A stretch of 64,000 nt of DNA from Ruminococcaceae bacterium R-25 (GCA_003149065.1 QGFZ01000002.1:124001-188000), one strand, 5' to 3'; positions 40,626 to 51,396 are shown, counted from the stretch's first letter. The notes: generated from the sequence alone by a model not told the origin. Made by a program: numbers and translations.

Positions 40626-43137
40626 CCTTTATAAGCAGGATATTAAATAAGAACCGCTTATATTTGTTGAAGCCTTTTGCAATTTCTTTCATATCTTTAG
40701 AGCAGGATTCAACCAGCGCCCCTACTTCACGGGGCGTTATTTTTCCTTGGGCAAATGCAGCTTTCTCCGCTATCTGACGCGCCCTTCTGGGCAGGGCATA
40801 TTTAAACAGACGGCCCATAAACTCGAAATAGTGGTAGTAAGCGATAGCCTTTGCGTTCGTGTCTTTTTTCGAGAAATGGCGGCGCCAGTATACATACCAG
40901 CCGATGATGCAAAGATCGATCACGAGTGCGATGATGGAGATCGTGAGAACTATATTGTTAATTGTATCGAGCACCTTGCTGGCTTCGATCTCTACGACAA
41001 GACCTTCCTTGTTTTCATAAACGATCTTGAACGGCACATTGTCGAACCTGAAAGCCGAACCTGCACGCGGGATCTTATCGAGATCGATATCAAGGTCTTC
41101 ATCAGGATTTTCCGGGTCGCCGGTTCCGGTTCCTACGTTGAAAACATCGACGGAAGAAGAGGTCTCATCAGGCACCGGAGACGGTGTGGGATCATCCGGA
41201 GCAGTCTCGGCAGGTGTCGGTGTAACATCTTCATTAGTTTCAGATTCTGACTCCGATGTTGTCGTTGTTGCTTCAGTCGATTCTGTTGTTGATTCGCTGG
41301 TGTAATCAGGGTTGAAGATCGATGTATAGCCTCTCGCAAAGCTTGCCTGTTCGATCTCGGGATATGCTCTGGATACGGCATTGATGTCGAAATCAGATGC
41401 ATCGGCAGCGCAGCCGGGTGTCGAATCGCCCATGATCCAGCCGTATCCGGGAACGAAGAATTCGAACCAGGCATGTGCCGAGCTCGCATAAACATAATTC
41501 TCGGTATTTATGTGTGACATTGAATCTGCGTAGCCGCGGACATATCTTGCGGGAATGCCGATAAGTCTTAAGAGGATAACTGTTGTGACCGCATAGTGAA
41601 CGCAGATTCCCGTTTCCGCATCACTGATGAACCATGCGACGAAATCAACATTCTTCGGAGGATAAGCCGAATCCCTGCTGTAGGGGTGGAGGGTGCTTAC
41701 ATAAGATGTGACGCGCCTTACTTTCTCGGCATCCGACATCGAGACATAGCCGTGATAAACATCCAGATACCAGTCGGGCAGAGCACCGCTGCTGATGATC
41801 GCCATCTCAGTTGACTTGGGCACTTTGAGATTGGTGCCGTAGACGTAATCCTCAATATATTCGTCCGTATAGACATCGCCTACCTTCACAGGATATGGTG
41901 AATATGCGTAATTGGTGTGATCTTCATTGGTGTTGTTATAGGGGTTTACCGTCTCGTATCTGTTGTTTCCGGCGACATAGAAGTCAGTGTAATAAGGTAC
42001 GACGTCCACCCATTTTTCGACCACGGGTTTGATCTTAACCTTGAACGGAGCCTCCTTCGGCTCAGGATCAAAGTCATCCTTGAATACTTTCTGCTTTATC
42101 TTGGTGCTGCTGAGATTATTGTCTTTATACTCATCCATCGATTCGACCTTGAGATAAAGCGCGGTAGCCTGATTGGTGTCATAAGGGCCCTGATAATCCG
42201 TATTGCGGGTCTTTTCGACCTTAAGGATCGCTTCTTCGCTCGGATTGAAAGGACCTACGTGATTAAGATTCGTGGATGACGGGAACAGCGAGAAAAGCGC
42301 GCTCGTTTCTTTCGACAGCGTGGGATCGTCTACGCCATAGATGATCGTATCGAAGATTTCGCTTAATGAACCTGACCATTCTGAAGCCGTATCCTTTATA
42401 TCGTTGAGCAAGTTGGTTGCGAGCTCATACTTGTCATAGTTCTTTGCCGGGAAAATGATCCCAAGAAGTATCGAAAATATAAGCACCGGAACGATCAGTA
42501 CCGCCAGGAGTTTTCCCGAATAATTAATGTCCTTGTTCCTTACCGCATGTGCAAGTATCAGAAGGATGATTCCCGTTGCGGTAATTATGCTGGGCGCCGC
42601 ATCAGGGAGCATGGTCGTATTGAATACTGCCATTACAAAGACCGGCGCATAGAACAGCAATGATAAAGGTATGCATTTACGTCTGATAAGGAAGAATGTT
42701 GTAAAGCATATCGCTACTGAATTATATGCGTTGAGGAAGATCAAAGCGCCGCCAAGTTTAAGCGTGCTCTCACCCGAAAGGTTGGGCAGGACATTCAGGA
42801 AATAGAGGTAATTTTGAAGGTAGTCTATCATCGCGATAAGACTATCCTTGAGATTGAAGAGATTTATGAGGACCATGCCGGCAACGCTGATGGGCACAGC
42901 AATCAAGGCTATGGCCGAGAGCCACTTTTTATTTACAAAATGGATCCCTGTAAATGCCGCTGATGCGATGAGCGAAAAGAAGAATGCTCCCCAGACGCTG
43001 AAATCAAAATCAAAAGCAGTACCGAACATCATGGTAAAACCGATGGTCAGGAGCATAGAAATGACCACGGCCATCACTGCATGAATGGCGTTGGGATACT
43101 GGTTATCCTTTACGATCTTGTATTCATTAGTCCGCAT
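40612..43137 (-). CDS. Membrane protein with transglutaminase-like domain (TgpA-like)
   Basis: An 841-residue protein. The first 230 residues hold about six membrane helices, followed by an extracellular transglutaminase-like domain (about 445-600): Cys in TGICVHYAVTTVILLRLIGIPARYV, His in SSAHAWFEFFVPGYGW, and Asp in IMGDSTPG, the expected triad. A Thr/Ser/Pro/Glu-rich linker leads to a last membrane helix (about 725-745) and a cytosolic tail. The ATG at 43137 has AGGAGGT seven bases upstream and overlaps the DUF58 gene by 11 bases. Third gene of a MoxR-DUF58-transglutaminase operon; the substrate of these systems is unknown. Confidence 0.9.
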   Translation of the reverse strand: MRTNEYKIVKDNQYPNAIHAVMAVVISMLLTIGFTMMFGTAFDFDFSVWGAFFFSLIASAAFTGIHFVNKKWLSAIALIAVPISVAGMVLINLFNLKDSLIAMIDYLQNYLYFLNVLPNLSGESTLKLGGALIFLNAYNSVAICFTTFFLIRRKCIPLSLLFYAPVFVMAVFNTTMLPDAAPSIITATGIILLILAHAVRNKDINYSGKLLAVLIVPVLIFSILLGIIFPAKNYDKYELATNLLNDIKDTASEWSGSLSEIFDTIIYGVDDPTLSKETSALFSLFPSSTNLNHVGPFNPSEEAILKVEKTRNTDYQGPYDTNQATALYLKVESMDEYKDNNLSSTKIKQKVFKDDFDPEPKEAPFKVKIKPVVEKWVDVVPYYTDFYVAGNNRYETVNPYNNTNEDHTNYAYSPYPVKVGDVYTDEYIEDYVYGTNLKVPKSTEMAIISSGALPDWYLDVYHGYVSMSDAEKVRRVTSYVSTLHPYSRDSAYPPKNVDFVAWFISDAETGICVHYAVTTVILLRLIGIPARYVRGYADSMSHINTENYVYASSAHAWFEFFVPGYGWIMGDSTPGCAADASDFDINAVSRAYPEIEQASFARGYTSIFNPDYTSESTTESTEATTTTSESESETNEDVTPTPAETAPDDPTPSPVPDETSSSVDVFNVGTGTGDPENPDEDLDIDLDKIPRAGSAFRFDNVPFKIVYENKEGLVVEIEASKVLDTINNIVLTISIIALVIDLCIIGWYVYWRRHFSKKDTNAKAIAYYHYFEFMGRLFKYALPRRARQIAEKAAFAQGKITPREVGALVESCSKDMKEIAKGFNKYKRFLFNILLIKVTNK

Positions 43138-44083
43138 CCGAGACCTCCTCAAGAACCTCTTTTTCCGGAGATTCTTCAGTCTTTGATCCCTTTTCCGATG
43201 CTTCATCAGGAATCTTCATATGCAAAATGACCGCAATAGCTTTTTCGAGATCGAGGTTCGACTCGATATTAAATGCGACTTCTCTGCTGTCAGGCGGAAT
43301 GACCCTTATGATGTGTGACACTTCGTGATCCAGGAAGAATCTTGAAGTGAAGAGGATCTGCCCTAAGTGGAGATCAAGTTCGTCCCTGTTATCCGTCATC
43401 TGAAGAATGACGCGCGAATAACCGCCGTATTCTTCGAGCGGCTCTTTTACGAGGAGCTTCTCCTTCTTGGCAGACATCTTCCAGTGTATCGTCTTGACTG
43501 AATCACCGAGCTGGTAATCCCTGATGTCGTAGATCTCAGAATGCGGCTTTTTGGATTTTCTCAGATTCTTTGCCTTAAAGCCGTACATGTCAGGCATATA
43601 TCCCGGCATCGCCGGCGCCGGCTTAACGAGAAGCTCGATGTCTTTATTAAGATTCGTGCTGAAATGGAAAAAGCCCAGGATGTCATAAACTTTGAGCTTT
43701 CCGAGCTTATACGAATACGCTCCGCAGTGATCCGTTTCAAGAGGCAGACTTGTCACGCCGTTATCGTAAATGGTGATCGCTTCCTTTTTCTTCTTGCCGG
43801 ACATGTGGTCTGTTATCGTCATCTTGAGTTTGTAGAATGAGAATACAGATGCGATGCCTTCGACCGACAGCTTTATGTAAGCCGGCTTGCCCTTGATAGT
43901 CGCACACGGAGCTTCCGTCTTTACCTTCAGGGTCAGTGAAGATACGATTGCCACGATGAGCGCGAAAACAGGTACCAGCAAAAGCGCGATGAGACAATAC
44001 CATGAGACCCACATCTTATAGAACAGAAAGAAGATGAAGGTTGATATAAGCGTTAAAAAATATATGACCCAGGTCTTCAGCAT
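43127..44083 (-). CDS. DUF58 domain-containing protein
   Basis: A 318-residue protein with two N-terminal membrane helices (about 5-50) and the DUF58 signature GDSVKTIHWKMSAKKEKLLVKEPLEEYG around residues 195-225, preceded by EIYDIRDYQ. DUF58 proteins carry a von Willebrand A-like fold and are almost always next to MoxR ATPases, whose targets they may be. It lies seven bases after the MoxR gene stop and overlaps the transglutaminase gene. Confidence 0.92.
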   Translation of the reverse strand: MLKTWVIYFLTLISTFIFFLFYKMWVSWYCLIALLLVPVFALIVAIVSSLTLKVKTEAPCATIKGKPAYIKLSVEGIASVFSFYKLKMTITDHMSGKKKKEAITIYDNGVTSLPLETDHCGAYSYKLGKLKVYDILGFFHFSTNLNKDIELLVKPAPAMPGYMPDMYGFKAKNLRKSKKPHSEIYDIRDYQLGDSVKTIHWKMSAKKEKLLVKEPLEEYGGYSRVILQMTDNRDELDLHLGQILFTSRFFLDHEVSHIIRVIPPDSREVAFNIESNLDLEKAIAVILHMKIPDEASEKGSKTEESPEKEVLEEVSDAD

Positions 44084-44090
44084 ATGCCGA

Positions 44091-45023
44091 TCAGATCTTG
44101 GGAGAAAGAGTGTCCTTAAGGATCTCTTGTGCTATGTCGGTAGCCCTGATGTTGTTGATCTCAGCTTCAGGTGTGAGCATCAGCCTGTGGGCAATTACCG
44201 GCAGGAAGACCTTCTGGACATCCATCGGCACAACGTAATTTCTTCCATTTAAATAAGCGCAAGCCTTCGCCATCGAAGTAAGCGCCAGCGTTGCGCGCGG
44301 ACTTCCTCCGCGCACCAGATTCTTATGTCCCCTCGTCTTGTTGATCAAGTTGACAATATAGTCGGTGCAGTTCTCATGCACAAAGATGTTATTTACTTCA
44401 GCCTGCATATGCACGATCGTGTTTACGTCGCACACGGTCTGCACGCTGTCCATAGGATTAATACCGTTCTTACGGCTGTCGATCATGGCTTTCTCATCCT
44501 TGGGGGAAGGATAACCGATCGATACTCTGATCATGAATCTGTCGATCTGCGAGTCAGGAAGAAGTGATGTTCCCGATGCACCCGTCGGATTCTGTGTGGC
44601 AATTACGGTAAACGGCTTGGGAAGGATATAAGTATTACCGTCAACAGTTACATTGCCCTCTTCCATCGCTTCAAGGAGCGCGGACTGCGTACGTGTCGAA
44701 GCACGGTTTAACTCATCTGCCAGAAAGAGATTGTGAAAGATCGCACCCGGCTGGTATTTCATTGTATTTGAAGCCTTATCATAAAGCGAAAAACCCGTGA
44801 TATCCGACGGCAGTACGTCAGGTGTAAACTGGACTCTTCCGAAGTTCAGTCCCATCGTTTTCGAGAATGCGACCGCCATAGTCGTCTTTCCGACACCCGG
44901 CACGTCCTCCATAAGTATGTGACCGCCTGCCAGGATCGCCGTCAGCGTCTGCGCAATAATGTAATCCTTGCCGCAGATCACCTTTTTCACTTCATGAACA
45001 ATGTTCTCAGTCGTGGTACCCAT
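44091..45023 (-). CDS. MoxR family AAA+ ATPase
   Basis: A 310-residue AAA+ ATPase of the MoxR type: Walker A in EDVPGVGKTTMAVAFSK, Walker B in NLFLADELNRAS, then ARTQSALLEAMEEGNVTV and sensor 1 in VIATQNPTG. MoxR proteins act as chaperones for metal-centre or vWA-containing partners; here the partner is probably the DUF58 protein. The ATG at 45023 has GGGGGA seven bases upstream; a TTG five codons earlier is not supported. A TATACT lies at 45055-45060 on the minus strand. Confidence 0.93.
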   Translation of the reverse strand: MGTTTENIVHEVKKVICGKDYIIAQTLTAILAGGHILMEDVPGVGKTTMAVAFSKTMGLNFGRVQFTPDVLPSDITGFSLYDKASNTMKYQPGAIFHNLFLADELNRASTRTQSALLEAMEEGNVTVDGNTYILPKPFTVIATQNPTGASGTSLLPDSQIDRFMIRVSIGYPSPKDEKAMIDSRKNGINPMDSVQTVCDVNTIVHMQAEVNNIFVHENCTDYIVNLINKTRGHKNLVRGGSPRATLALTSMAKACAYLNGRNYVVPMDVQKVFLPVIAHRLMLTPEAEINNIRATDIAQEILKDTLSPKI

Positions 45024-45060
45024 AAATATATCCCCCAAGATTTTTGCATTTTTTAGTATA

Positions 45061-45336
45061 CATTAATCTATTTCACGCGCATTAGAAAAGTGAGGGATTT
45101 TTGGGAGAGGGCGGGAGATGAGCGGTATTGGAGTAACGTATTTTGCGCCAGCGCTAGCCCCCTGCGAGAGGGTGTTTCCATTTTTCGTCTACAAAATATG
45201 CACATAGGAAAATTCAATAACGAATAAGTGTTTTCCCCCACAAAGTAAGAACCCGCTGCACTTAAGTACAACGGATTCTTACTCGAACAAGAAGCAAACA
45301 ATACGAAATCGTTTACATAAGTTAGGGGTGTGCCTG
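45061..45336. other. Intergenic region with a 40-base palindrome
   Basis: No gene is visible. AGTAAGAA (45244-45251) pairs with TTCTTACT (45276-45283), with an inner CCG/CGG stem and CTTAAG near the centre, a hairpin of 40 bases. On the minus strand it follows the araD-type gene and could end the sugar operon, though only TTTG follows it. Confidence 0.5.
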
Positions 45337-46026
45337 TCAGCCCTGGCCGTAGTAGGCGTTGGCACCGTGCTTGCGCAGATAATGCTTGTCCAATAATGTC
45401 TGCTGCATTCTTCCTGCTGAAGGATTAAGCGTCATTGCGTGATAATCCATGAATGCGACTTCTTCCATTACGACTGCATTATGTACTGCGTTGAAAGGAT
45501 CTGTTCCCCATGTGAACGGTCCGTGTGAGAAAACGTTTACGGCGGGGATAGCGTCCGGGTCTTTGTCCTTGAATGTTTCGACGATTACGTTGCCGGTTTC
45601 CTTTTCGTACTCGCCCTTGATCTCTTCATCTGTCATGGGGCGTGTGCAGGGGATGTCACCGTAGAAGTAATCGCCCTGGGTGGTTCCCATTGCGGGGATT
45701 GCCATGCCTGCCTGGGCGAAAGTAACTGCCCAACGGGAGTGGGTGTGAACAACGCCGCCGATGTTGGGGAAGGCCTTGTAGAGAACTACGTGTGTGGGTG
45801 TGTCGGAAGAAGGCTTCCACTTGCCCTCAACGACCTTGCCGTCCAGATCTACTACAACCATATCTTCTGCCTTCATGACATCGTATTCGACGCCGGAGGG
45901 CTTGATTACAACGAGACCGGATTCACGGTCGATGCCTGATACGTTGCCCCATGTGAAGGTAACGAGGCCGTGCTTGGGGAGGAGGAGGTTTGCCTCCAAA
46001 ACTTTTGCTTTAAGTTCTTCTAACAT
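45337..46026 (-). CDS. araD: L-ribulose-5-phosphate 4-epimerase
   Basis: A 229-residue class II aldolase-family epimerase that turns L-ribulose 5-phosphate into D-xylulose 5-phosphate. [23 protein letters not shown], then [35 protein letters not shown] with the zinc histidines and the [12 protein letters not shown] region are typical of AraD. Length equals E. coli AraD (231). It follows the FGGY kinase by two bases with GGAGG as ribosome site; it is the last gene of the six-gene sugar operon. Confidence 0.94.
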   Translation of the reverse strand: MLEELKAKVLEANLLLPKHGLVTFTWGNVSGIDRESGLVVIKPSGVEYDVMKAEDMVVVDLDGKVVEGKWKPSSDTPTHVVLYKAFPNIGGVVHTHSRWAVTFAQAGMAIPAMGTTQGDYFYGDIPCTRPMTDEEIKGEYEKETGNVIVETFKDKDPDAIPAVNVFSHGPFTWGTDPFNAVHNAVVMEEVAFMDYHAMTLNPSAGRMQQTLLDKHYLRKHGANAYYGQG

Positions 46027-46028
46027 CT

Positions 46029-47582
46029 TCAGACTACCTCCGTTGCGATCTTTTCCATAGGAAGAGCTGCCTTGTATTTAGCAAGGAAATCAGCAAAGCC
46101 CTTAACATCGGATTCGTCTGCCATTACGCTGACGCTCTTTGCGCCTGCGAAAACCTTGTTGTCGAGGTAGTCAGGAAGCGTTTCGCCATCTTCCTTGTTG
46201 ATCATGTAAGCAACGAGGAGAGCCATGCCGTAAGGTCCGCCTTCGCCTGCTGTCTCCATTACGGAAACGGGTGCGTTAACTGCAGCGCTTAAGCATTTCT
46301 GGCCGACTTCAGGTGTCTTGAAGAAACCGCCGTGGCCGTAGAGCTTATCAATACGGACATTTTCTGTATCCTGAAGAATATCCATGCCGATCTTGAGCGT
46401 AGCAAGAGCGGAGAGAAGGTGTGTTCTCATGAAGTTTGCGAGAGTGAAATTGCAGTTGGGTGTTCTTGCGAAAAGCGGACGGCCTTCGTCCAGATCCGTT
46501 ACGCCTTCGCCTGAGAAGTAGTTGTAAGACAGGAGCCCGCCGCAGTCAGGATCGCCCTTCATCGCAACCTGGAAGAGCTTTGTATAGAGATCATTTTTCG
46601 AGATCTCAACGCCGAATAATGATGCGAACTGATCGAAAAGGCTGACCCACGCATTGATGTCAGATGTGCAGTTGTTGCAGTGGACCATTGCGACAGGTGC
46701 GCCTGCAGGTGTTGTGACCATATCGATCTCACGGTGAACGCCGAGATCGTGATCAACTACGACCATTGCGAAGTCGGAAGTTCCGGCGCTGACGTTACCT
46801 GTGTAAACGCGTACGGAATTTGTAGCGACCATGCCTGTGCCTGCGTCGCCTTCACAAGGTGCTATCGGGATGCCTGCCTTAAGGTCGCCTGCAGGATCAA
46901 GGAACTTCGCGCCGTCTTCTGTGAGGGTGCCTGCATCTTCGCCTGCAACCAATACCTTAGGAAGGATGGAGAGGAGATCGCCGCCTGTAAGCTCATTGAA
47001 CTTAGAGACCATATCCTTGTTGTAATCGTTAGTGGATGAATCGATAGGGAACATGCCGGATGCTTCGCCGACACCCATGACCTTGAGGCCTGTGAGTCTC
47101 CAGTGAATGTAACCTGCGAGTGTTGTTAAGTAATCGATATCTCCAACGTGTGATTCGTTGTTAAGGATTGCCTGATAGTAGTGTGCGATGCTCCAGCGCT
47201 GGGGGATGTTGAAGCCCAAAACAGATGTGAGCTTTTCAGCTGCTTCGCCTGTGATCGTGTTTCTCCATGTGCGGAATTCTGCGAGCTGCTTTCCGTCCTT
47301 GTCGAAAGGAAGGTAGCCATGCATCATTGCAGAGATACCGATGCCGCCGACTTCAGTAAGAGTTACTCCAAACTTAGCCTGAACGTCTGCTTTGAGTGCG
47401 GCATAGCAGGCCTGGATGCCCTTATGGATCATGTCTGAAGAATAAGTCCAGATGCCGTCTACGAATTGGTTTTCCCATTCGAAATCGCCTGATGCGATAG
47501 GCAGATGATCCTTGTCGATAAGTACTGCTTTGATACGTGTAGAACCGAGTTCGATTCCCAGTGCTGTAGTTTTAAAATCCAC
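46029..47582 (-). CDS. FGGY family carbohydrate kinase, probable ribulokinase
   Basis: A 517-residue FGGY kinase. It opens [19 protein letters not shown] (ATP site) and has [33 protein letters not shown] and [13 protein letters not shown] for sugar and nucleotide binding. It differs from classical AraB, but next to AraD the likely job is phosphorylation of L-ribulose or a related pentulose; xylulose is an alternative. No arabinose isomerase gene lies in the operon, so that step must be elsewhere. AGGAGG precedes the ATG. Confidence 0.88.
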   Translation of the reverse strand: MDFKTTALGIELGSTRIKAVLIDKDHLPIASGDFEWENQFVDGIWTYSSDMIHKGIQACYAALKADVQAKFGVTLTEVGGIGISAMMHGYLPFDKDGKQLAEFRTWRNTITGEAAEKLTSVLGFNIPQRWSIAHYYQAILNNESHVGDIDYLTTLAGYIHWRLTGLKVMGVGEASGMFPIDSSTNDYNKDMVSKFNELTGGDLLSILPKVLVAGEDAGTLTEDGAKFLDPAGDLKAGIPIAPCEGDAGTGMVATNSVRVYTGNVSAGTSDFAMVVVDHDLGVHREIDMVTTPAGAPVAMVHCNNCTSDINAWVSLFDQFASLFGVEISKNDLYTKLFQVAMKGDPDCGGLLSYNYFSGEGVTDLDEGRPLFARTPNCNFTLANFMRTHLLSALATLKIGMDILQDTENVRIDKLYGHGGFFKTPEVGQKCLSAAVNAPVSVMETAGEGGPYGMALLVAYMINKEDGETLPDYLDNKVFAGAKSVSVMADESDVKGFADFLAKYKAALPMEKIATEVV

Positions 47583-47602
47583 TTTGGAGCCTCCTTAAAG
47601 AA

Positions 47603-48670
47603 TTACTTCTTGTTTTTGTTCTTACGTGCAAGTATAACACTCTGAACGAGGAGGAAGATACAGAGCATTAAGCCTACGGTGATGTTTGTCCACCATGCAT
47701 CTTCAAGACCCAAAGAGGTAACGATATTCTTGATTGTTGAGAGTGAGAGAACTCCGAAAAGCGTACCAACGATATTTCCGACACCGCCTGAGAGCAATGT
47801 ACCGCCGATAATTGATGAAGCGATTGCGTTCATCTCGGCGCCCTGTGCGTGCAGAGGAGAACCTGAGCATGCGTGGAGGAAGAAGAGGTAGCCGCCGATT
47901 CCTGCGCAGAGGCCGCAGAGAACGTGAGCCAGGAACTTTGTGAGCTTAACGTTGATACCGAGCATGTTAGCGCTCTGGTTGTTTCCGCCGACTGCGTAGA
48001 AATTACGTCCGAGCTTTGTCCACTTGAGGAGGCAGAAGAGGAGGATTACGACGATGATCGCAACGATAACTCCGACCTCAACATATGCAGGAATGTAGAT
48101 TCCTTTTTTGTTTACTGAACCTAAGAAAGGGATGTTGACTTCTGTTCTTGCGAGCTTAACGAACGGATCGTATGTAACGGGGACACGGTCGCTGCAGACT
48201 ATGGTGGTCATACCTTTCGCAAAGAACAAACCGGCGAGCGTGACTATGAAGGGCTGGAACTCGAGGTAAGCTACGAGGAAACCCTGTACGATACCGAATG
48301 CGAGGCCGATTCCGAGAGCGATAAGGATCGATGTGAGAACATTACCGTGAGCAAGGCCGTCATTTACTTTCTGAAGGTGTACTGCGCATGCCATGCAGAC
48401 GAGACATGTTACCTGGCCTACGGAGATATCGATACCGCCTGTAATCATGACGAGCGTCATGCCGCATGAGAGGACCAGGAGCGAAGCGTTTTCGTTAAGG
48501 ATATTGAAGAACATCTGGGGCTTCGTAAATCCTTTTTTGAGGAATACGACAGCGCAGACATACATTACTACGAATACTATGATCGTGATGATAAGAAGAA
48601 GATTCGTATCTGTTAAGGAAGCGCGCCTCTTAAGCTTGTTGCCACCCAAAACATTAGTATTTACTGACAT
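47603..48670 (-). CDS. Sugar ABC transporter permease, YjfF-like
   Basis: A 355-residue permease of the ribose/galactofuranose class with about nine helices. LVMITGGIDISVGQVTCLVCM and FYAVGGNNQSANMLGINVKL, followed by GTLLSGGVGNIVGTLFGVL, are the characteristic motifs. I chose the ATG at 48670, ten bases after GGAG; a GTG three codons upstream is also in frame. Second of two permease genes in the operon, as in the ytfQRT-yjfF system for galactofuranose. Confidence 0.92.
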   Translation of the reverse strand: MSVNTNVLGGNKLKRRASLTDTNLLLIITIIVFVVMYVCAVVFLKKGFTKPQMFFNILNENASLLVLSCGMTLVMITGGIDISVGQVTCLVCMACAVHLQKVNDGLAHGNVLTSILIALGIGLAFGIVQGFLVAYLEFQPFIVTLAGLFFAKGMTTIVCSDRVPVTYDPFVKLARTEVNIPFLGSVNKKGIYIPAYVEVGVIVAIIVVILLFCLLKWTKLGRNFYAVGGNNQSANMLGINVKLTKFLAHVLCGLCAGIGGYLFFLHACSGSPLHAQGAEMNAIASSIIGGTLLSGGVGNIVGTLFGVLSLSTIKNIVTSLGLEDAWWTNITVGLMLCIFLLVQSVILARKNKNKK

Positions 48671-48671
48671 A

Positions 48672-49805
48672 TCAGACACTCTCCTTTCCTGCAGCAGCTT
48701 TTAAGGCTTCTGCTTTTGCAGCTTCTCTCTTGTTCTTCTGGTCTTCGAAAAACTTACGAACGAAAGGAGAAGAAATGATTATGAGAAGGATAACTACGAC
48801 TGCCTTGTAAGCAGAGATAGAGCTGGAGTCGATCTCCTTGAACTTATAAAGCGTGGTTGTAAGGAACTGGATTACATAAGCACCAAGGACTGAAGCAGAA
48901 AGATTGAACTTACCGCCGCCTAAGTTATTACCGCCCAATGCAACTGCCAGGATCGCGTCCATCTCGATGTTGTTTGCAATAACTGAATATGTGATAGATG
49001 AAGTTCTTGATACCTTGATGAAGCCGCAGACTGCAACGCAGATGCCGAGGATAACGAAGGTTAAGAGCTTGATCATCTTAGGGTTGATACCGTTAAGTCT
49101 TGATGAAGAAGCATTGATACCTACAGACTGTGAATAGAGTCTTAAGTTGGTTACTTTCAAAACGATCGCGATTATTATCAAGCATATGATCGTGATGAAT
49201 ACCGGTGTCGGAACTGCGATTCCGGGAATGAAGTTTCCAAAGTAGCTGAAACGCTTATCGGTAATTGAGATGTTGTCGTTGTTGTTGATCCACGCTGCGA
49301 TCGAACGTCCAGCTGTGAAAAGGATCAATGTTGCGACCATCGGCTGGATCTTGAAGAATGCGACGAGCGCACCGTTGAAGGCTCCGAAAATTGCGGAAAC
49401 GAGAACGCAAAGGAGGAAAGATCCGATGATGATCCCTGCAAATTTAGCACCTGAGATATCAGGGGACTGTGTCTTAACGATCCTTAATACAGTAGATCCT
49501 GCAATTGCGATAGTTGCGCCGACGGAAATATCCTGACCGCCGGATGCTGAAGTTACGAGTGTCATTCCGATAGCGAGGATAACGAGCTCGGATGCATAGT
49601 CGATCATGGTGATCAGGTTGCCCGACAATACCATGTTTCCGTCGCTGTTCGGTTCTAACGCGATCTTGAAAAATCCCGGATCAGTAGCCAGGTTGAAGAT
49701 TACAAGGAGTAGCAGGGCAACAAGCGGGATAAAAAGCTGGTTGCGTACTATCTTTAACAAGATATTTGAATTTGCACTTTTTATAGCATTTTCGGATGAT
49801 ATCAT
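48672..49805 (-). CDS. Sugar ABC transporter permease, YtfT-like
   Basis: A 377-residue permease of the same class: LVTSASGGQDISVGATIAIAG, LYSQSVGINASSSRLNGINPKM and LAVALGGNNLGGGKFNLSASVLGA. About nine helices and a Lys/Ala-rich tail. Its ATG overlaps the ATPase stop by four bases (ATGA), showing tight coupling. Confidence 0.92.
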   Translation of the reverse strand: MISSENAIKSANSNILLKIVRNQLFIPLVALLLLVIFNLATDPGFFKIALEPNSDGNMVLSGNLITMIDYASELVILAIGMTLVTSASGGQDISVGATIAIAGSTVLRIVKTQSPDISGAKFAGIIIGSFLLCVLVSAIFGAFNGALVAFFKIQPMVATLILFTAGRSIAAWINNNDNISITDKRFSYFGNFIPGIAVPTPVFITIICLIIIAIVLKVTNLRLYSQSVGINASSSRLNGINPKMIKLLTFVILGICVAVCGFIKVSRTSSITYSVIANNIEMDAILAVALGGNNLGGGKFNLSASVLGAYVIQFLTTTLYKFKEIDSSSISAYKAVVVILLIIISSPFVRKFFEDQKNKREAAKAEALKAAAGKESV

Positions 49806-51313
49806 TTGGATTCACCTCCGGCAATCGTTGCCATGATCTTATTCTGGTTGAGATCGTCTCCCTTGAGCTCGCCAACGACTTTACCGTCACGCATGACGAT
49901 AAGCCTGGAGCAGGTACGGATCATCTCGTCTATTTCGGAAGAAATAAAGGTTACGCTCTTTCCTTCCGCAGCAAGTTTTAATACGAGCTTCTGGATCTCG
50001 ACCTTTGTACCTACGTCGATACCTCTCGTAGGTTCATCGAGAATGAGATATTGAGGATTTGCAAGAAGCCATCTTGCGAGGATAACTTTCTGCTGGTTAC
50101 CGCCGGACAGGGACTTGATAGGTGTGTCCTGTGAAGCTGTCTTGATATTCAGGAGCTTGATGTATTCATCTGCAAATTTCTCAGCCTGTGCTTTTGAGAA
50201 AGGTCTGAAAAATCCCTTCATTACCTGAAGCGCCAAAATGATGTTATCTCTTACCGAGAGGTCGCCTACGATACCGTCGAGCTTTCTGTCTTCAGGCAGA
50301 TAGCTGATGCCGTGCTTCATGGCGTCCAAAGGCTTTCTGATCTTTACTTCCTGGCCGTTGATCTTTACCTTGCCGCCGACTACTCTGTCTGCGCCGAAAA
50401 TAGCACGGACGCTTTCAGATCTGCCGGAGCCCAGAAGGCCGGTAAAGCCGTTGACTTCGCCTTGATGGATCTCAAAGTCGAACGGCTTTATGCCGGTCGT
50501 TCCGGTAAGGTTAATTGCCTGGTAAACGGGGGTGCCGTTAAGGTCTATGATGTCGGTCTCGCTTCCGCTCTTGATGTCGGCCATGTCATCGAAATCTTTA
50601 CCGAGCATCTTGGAAACGAGCTGTACTCTTGGCAGTTCTTCAATGATGTATTCGCCTACGAGCTTGCCGTCACGGAGGACCGTGATGCGGTCGCAGACTT
50701 CATATACCTGCTCAAGGAAGTGTGTTACGAAGATAATTCCTACGCCCTTTGCCTTAAGATCTCTCATAAGGTTGAAGAGCTTCTGAACTTCCTGTTCGTC
50801 CAGGGAAGATGTAGGCTCATCCAGGATAAGGACTTTACAATCCATATCTACGGCACGTGCGATCGCAACCATCTGCTGGATAGCGATTGAGCAGTTGCCG
50901 AGCTGCTCTGTGGGACCTACGGGGATTCCCAGTTCATCGAGGAGTCTTCCTGCGGATTTGTTTATGAAATTCCAATCAGTAAAAGGACCTTTGGTACGGC
51001 CGATATACATGTTCTCAGCAACCGTGAGGTTAGGGCAGAGGGTGATCTCCTGATAAACAGTTGCAATACCTTTATTCTGTGCATCCTGAGGTGACTTGAT
51101 GTGAACGGGATTATCTGCGAGCCAGACATCTCCGCCGTCCTTTGGATATACGCCGGTCAACACCTTGATAAGTGTCGATTTACCTGCACCGTTCTCGCCC
51201 ATCAGAGCATGGATTTCGCCTTCTCGTAATGTGAAATCAACGTTCTCAAGAGCGCGCACGCCCGGGAAAAATTTACATATCCCACGCATTTCCAAAATTG
51301 GTCTGTTTGCCAT
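49802..51313 (-). CDS. Sugar ABC transporter ATP-binding protein, double-domain
   Basis: A 503-residue ATPase with two ABC domains. The first has GENGAGKSTLIKVLTG, Walker B VLILDEPTSSLDEQE and an unusual signature GNCSIAIQQMVAIARAV. The second has GLLGSGRSESVRAIFG as a degenerate Walker A, LSGGNQQKVILARWLL and LILDEPTRGIDVGTKVEI. This arrangement is that of RbsA/MglA/YtfR. It follows the binding-protein gene after 129 bases that contain a strong hairpin. Confidence 0.95.
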   Translation of the reverse strand: MANRPILEMRGICKFFPGVRALENVDFTLREGEIHALMGENGAGKSTLIKVLTGVYPKDGGDVWLADNPVHIKSPQDAQNKGIATVYQEITLCPNLTVAENMYIGRTKGPFTDWNFINKSAGRLLDELGIPVGPTEQLGNCSIAIQQMVAIARAVDMDCKVLILDEPTSSLDEQEVQKLFNLMRDLKAKGVGIIFVTHFLEQVYEVCDRITVLRDGKLVGEYIIEELPRVQLVSKMLGKDFDDMADIKSGSETDIIDLNGTPVYQAINLTGTTGIKPFDFEIHQGEVNGFTGLLGSGRSESVRAIFGADRVVGGKVKINGQEVKIRKPLDAMKHGISYLPEDRKLDGIVGDLSVRDNIILALQVMKGFFRPFSKAQAEKFADEYIKLLNIKTASQDTPIKSLSGGNQQKVILARWLLANPQYLILDEPTRGIDVGTKVEIQKLVLKLAAEGKSVTFISSEIDEMIRTCSRLIVMRDGKVVGELKGDDLNQNKIMATIAGGESK

Positions 51314-51362
51314 GACCTATTGTCCTCCTGTTGTTCCTCTTGTCTTACTTCTTTAAAAGAAA

Positions 51363-51396
51363 TGTGCGATGCGATGAGATTGCATCGCATCGCACA
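51363..51396 (-). terminator. Hairpin between the binding-protein and ATPase genes
   Basis: TGTGCGATGCGATG (51363-51376) and CATCGCATCGCACA (51383-51396) are perfectly complementary around six bases, and on the minus strand TTTCTTTT follows. A partial terminator here would let the binding protein be made in excess over the membrane parts, as in many sugar ABC operons. Confidence 0.7.

Noticed and set aside
41027-41305. Plus-strand frame opposite the transglutaminase gene
   Set aside because: It is the antisense of the Thr/Ser/Glu-rich linker of the minus-strand gene; long shadow frames of this kind are common in the window.
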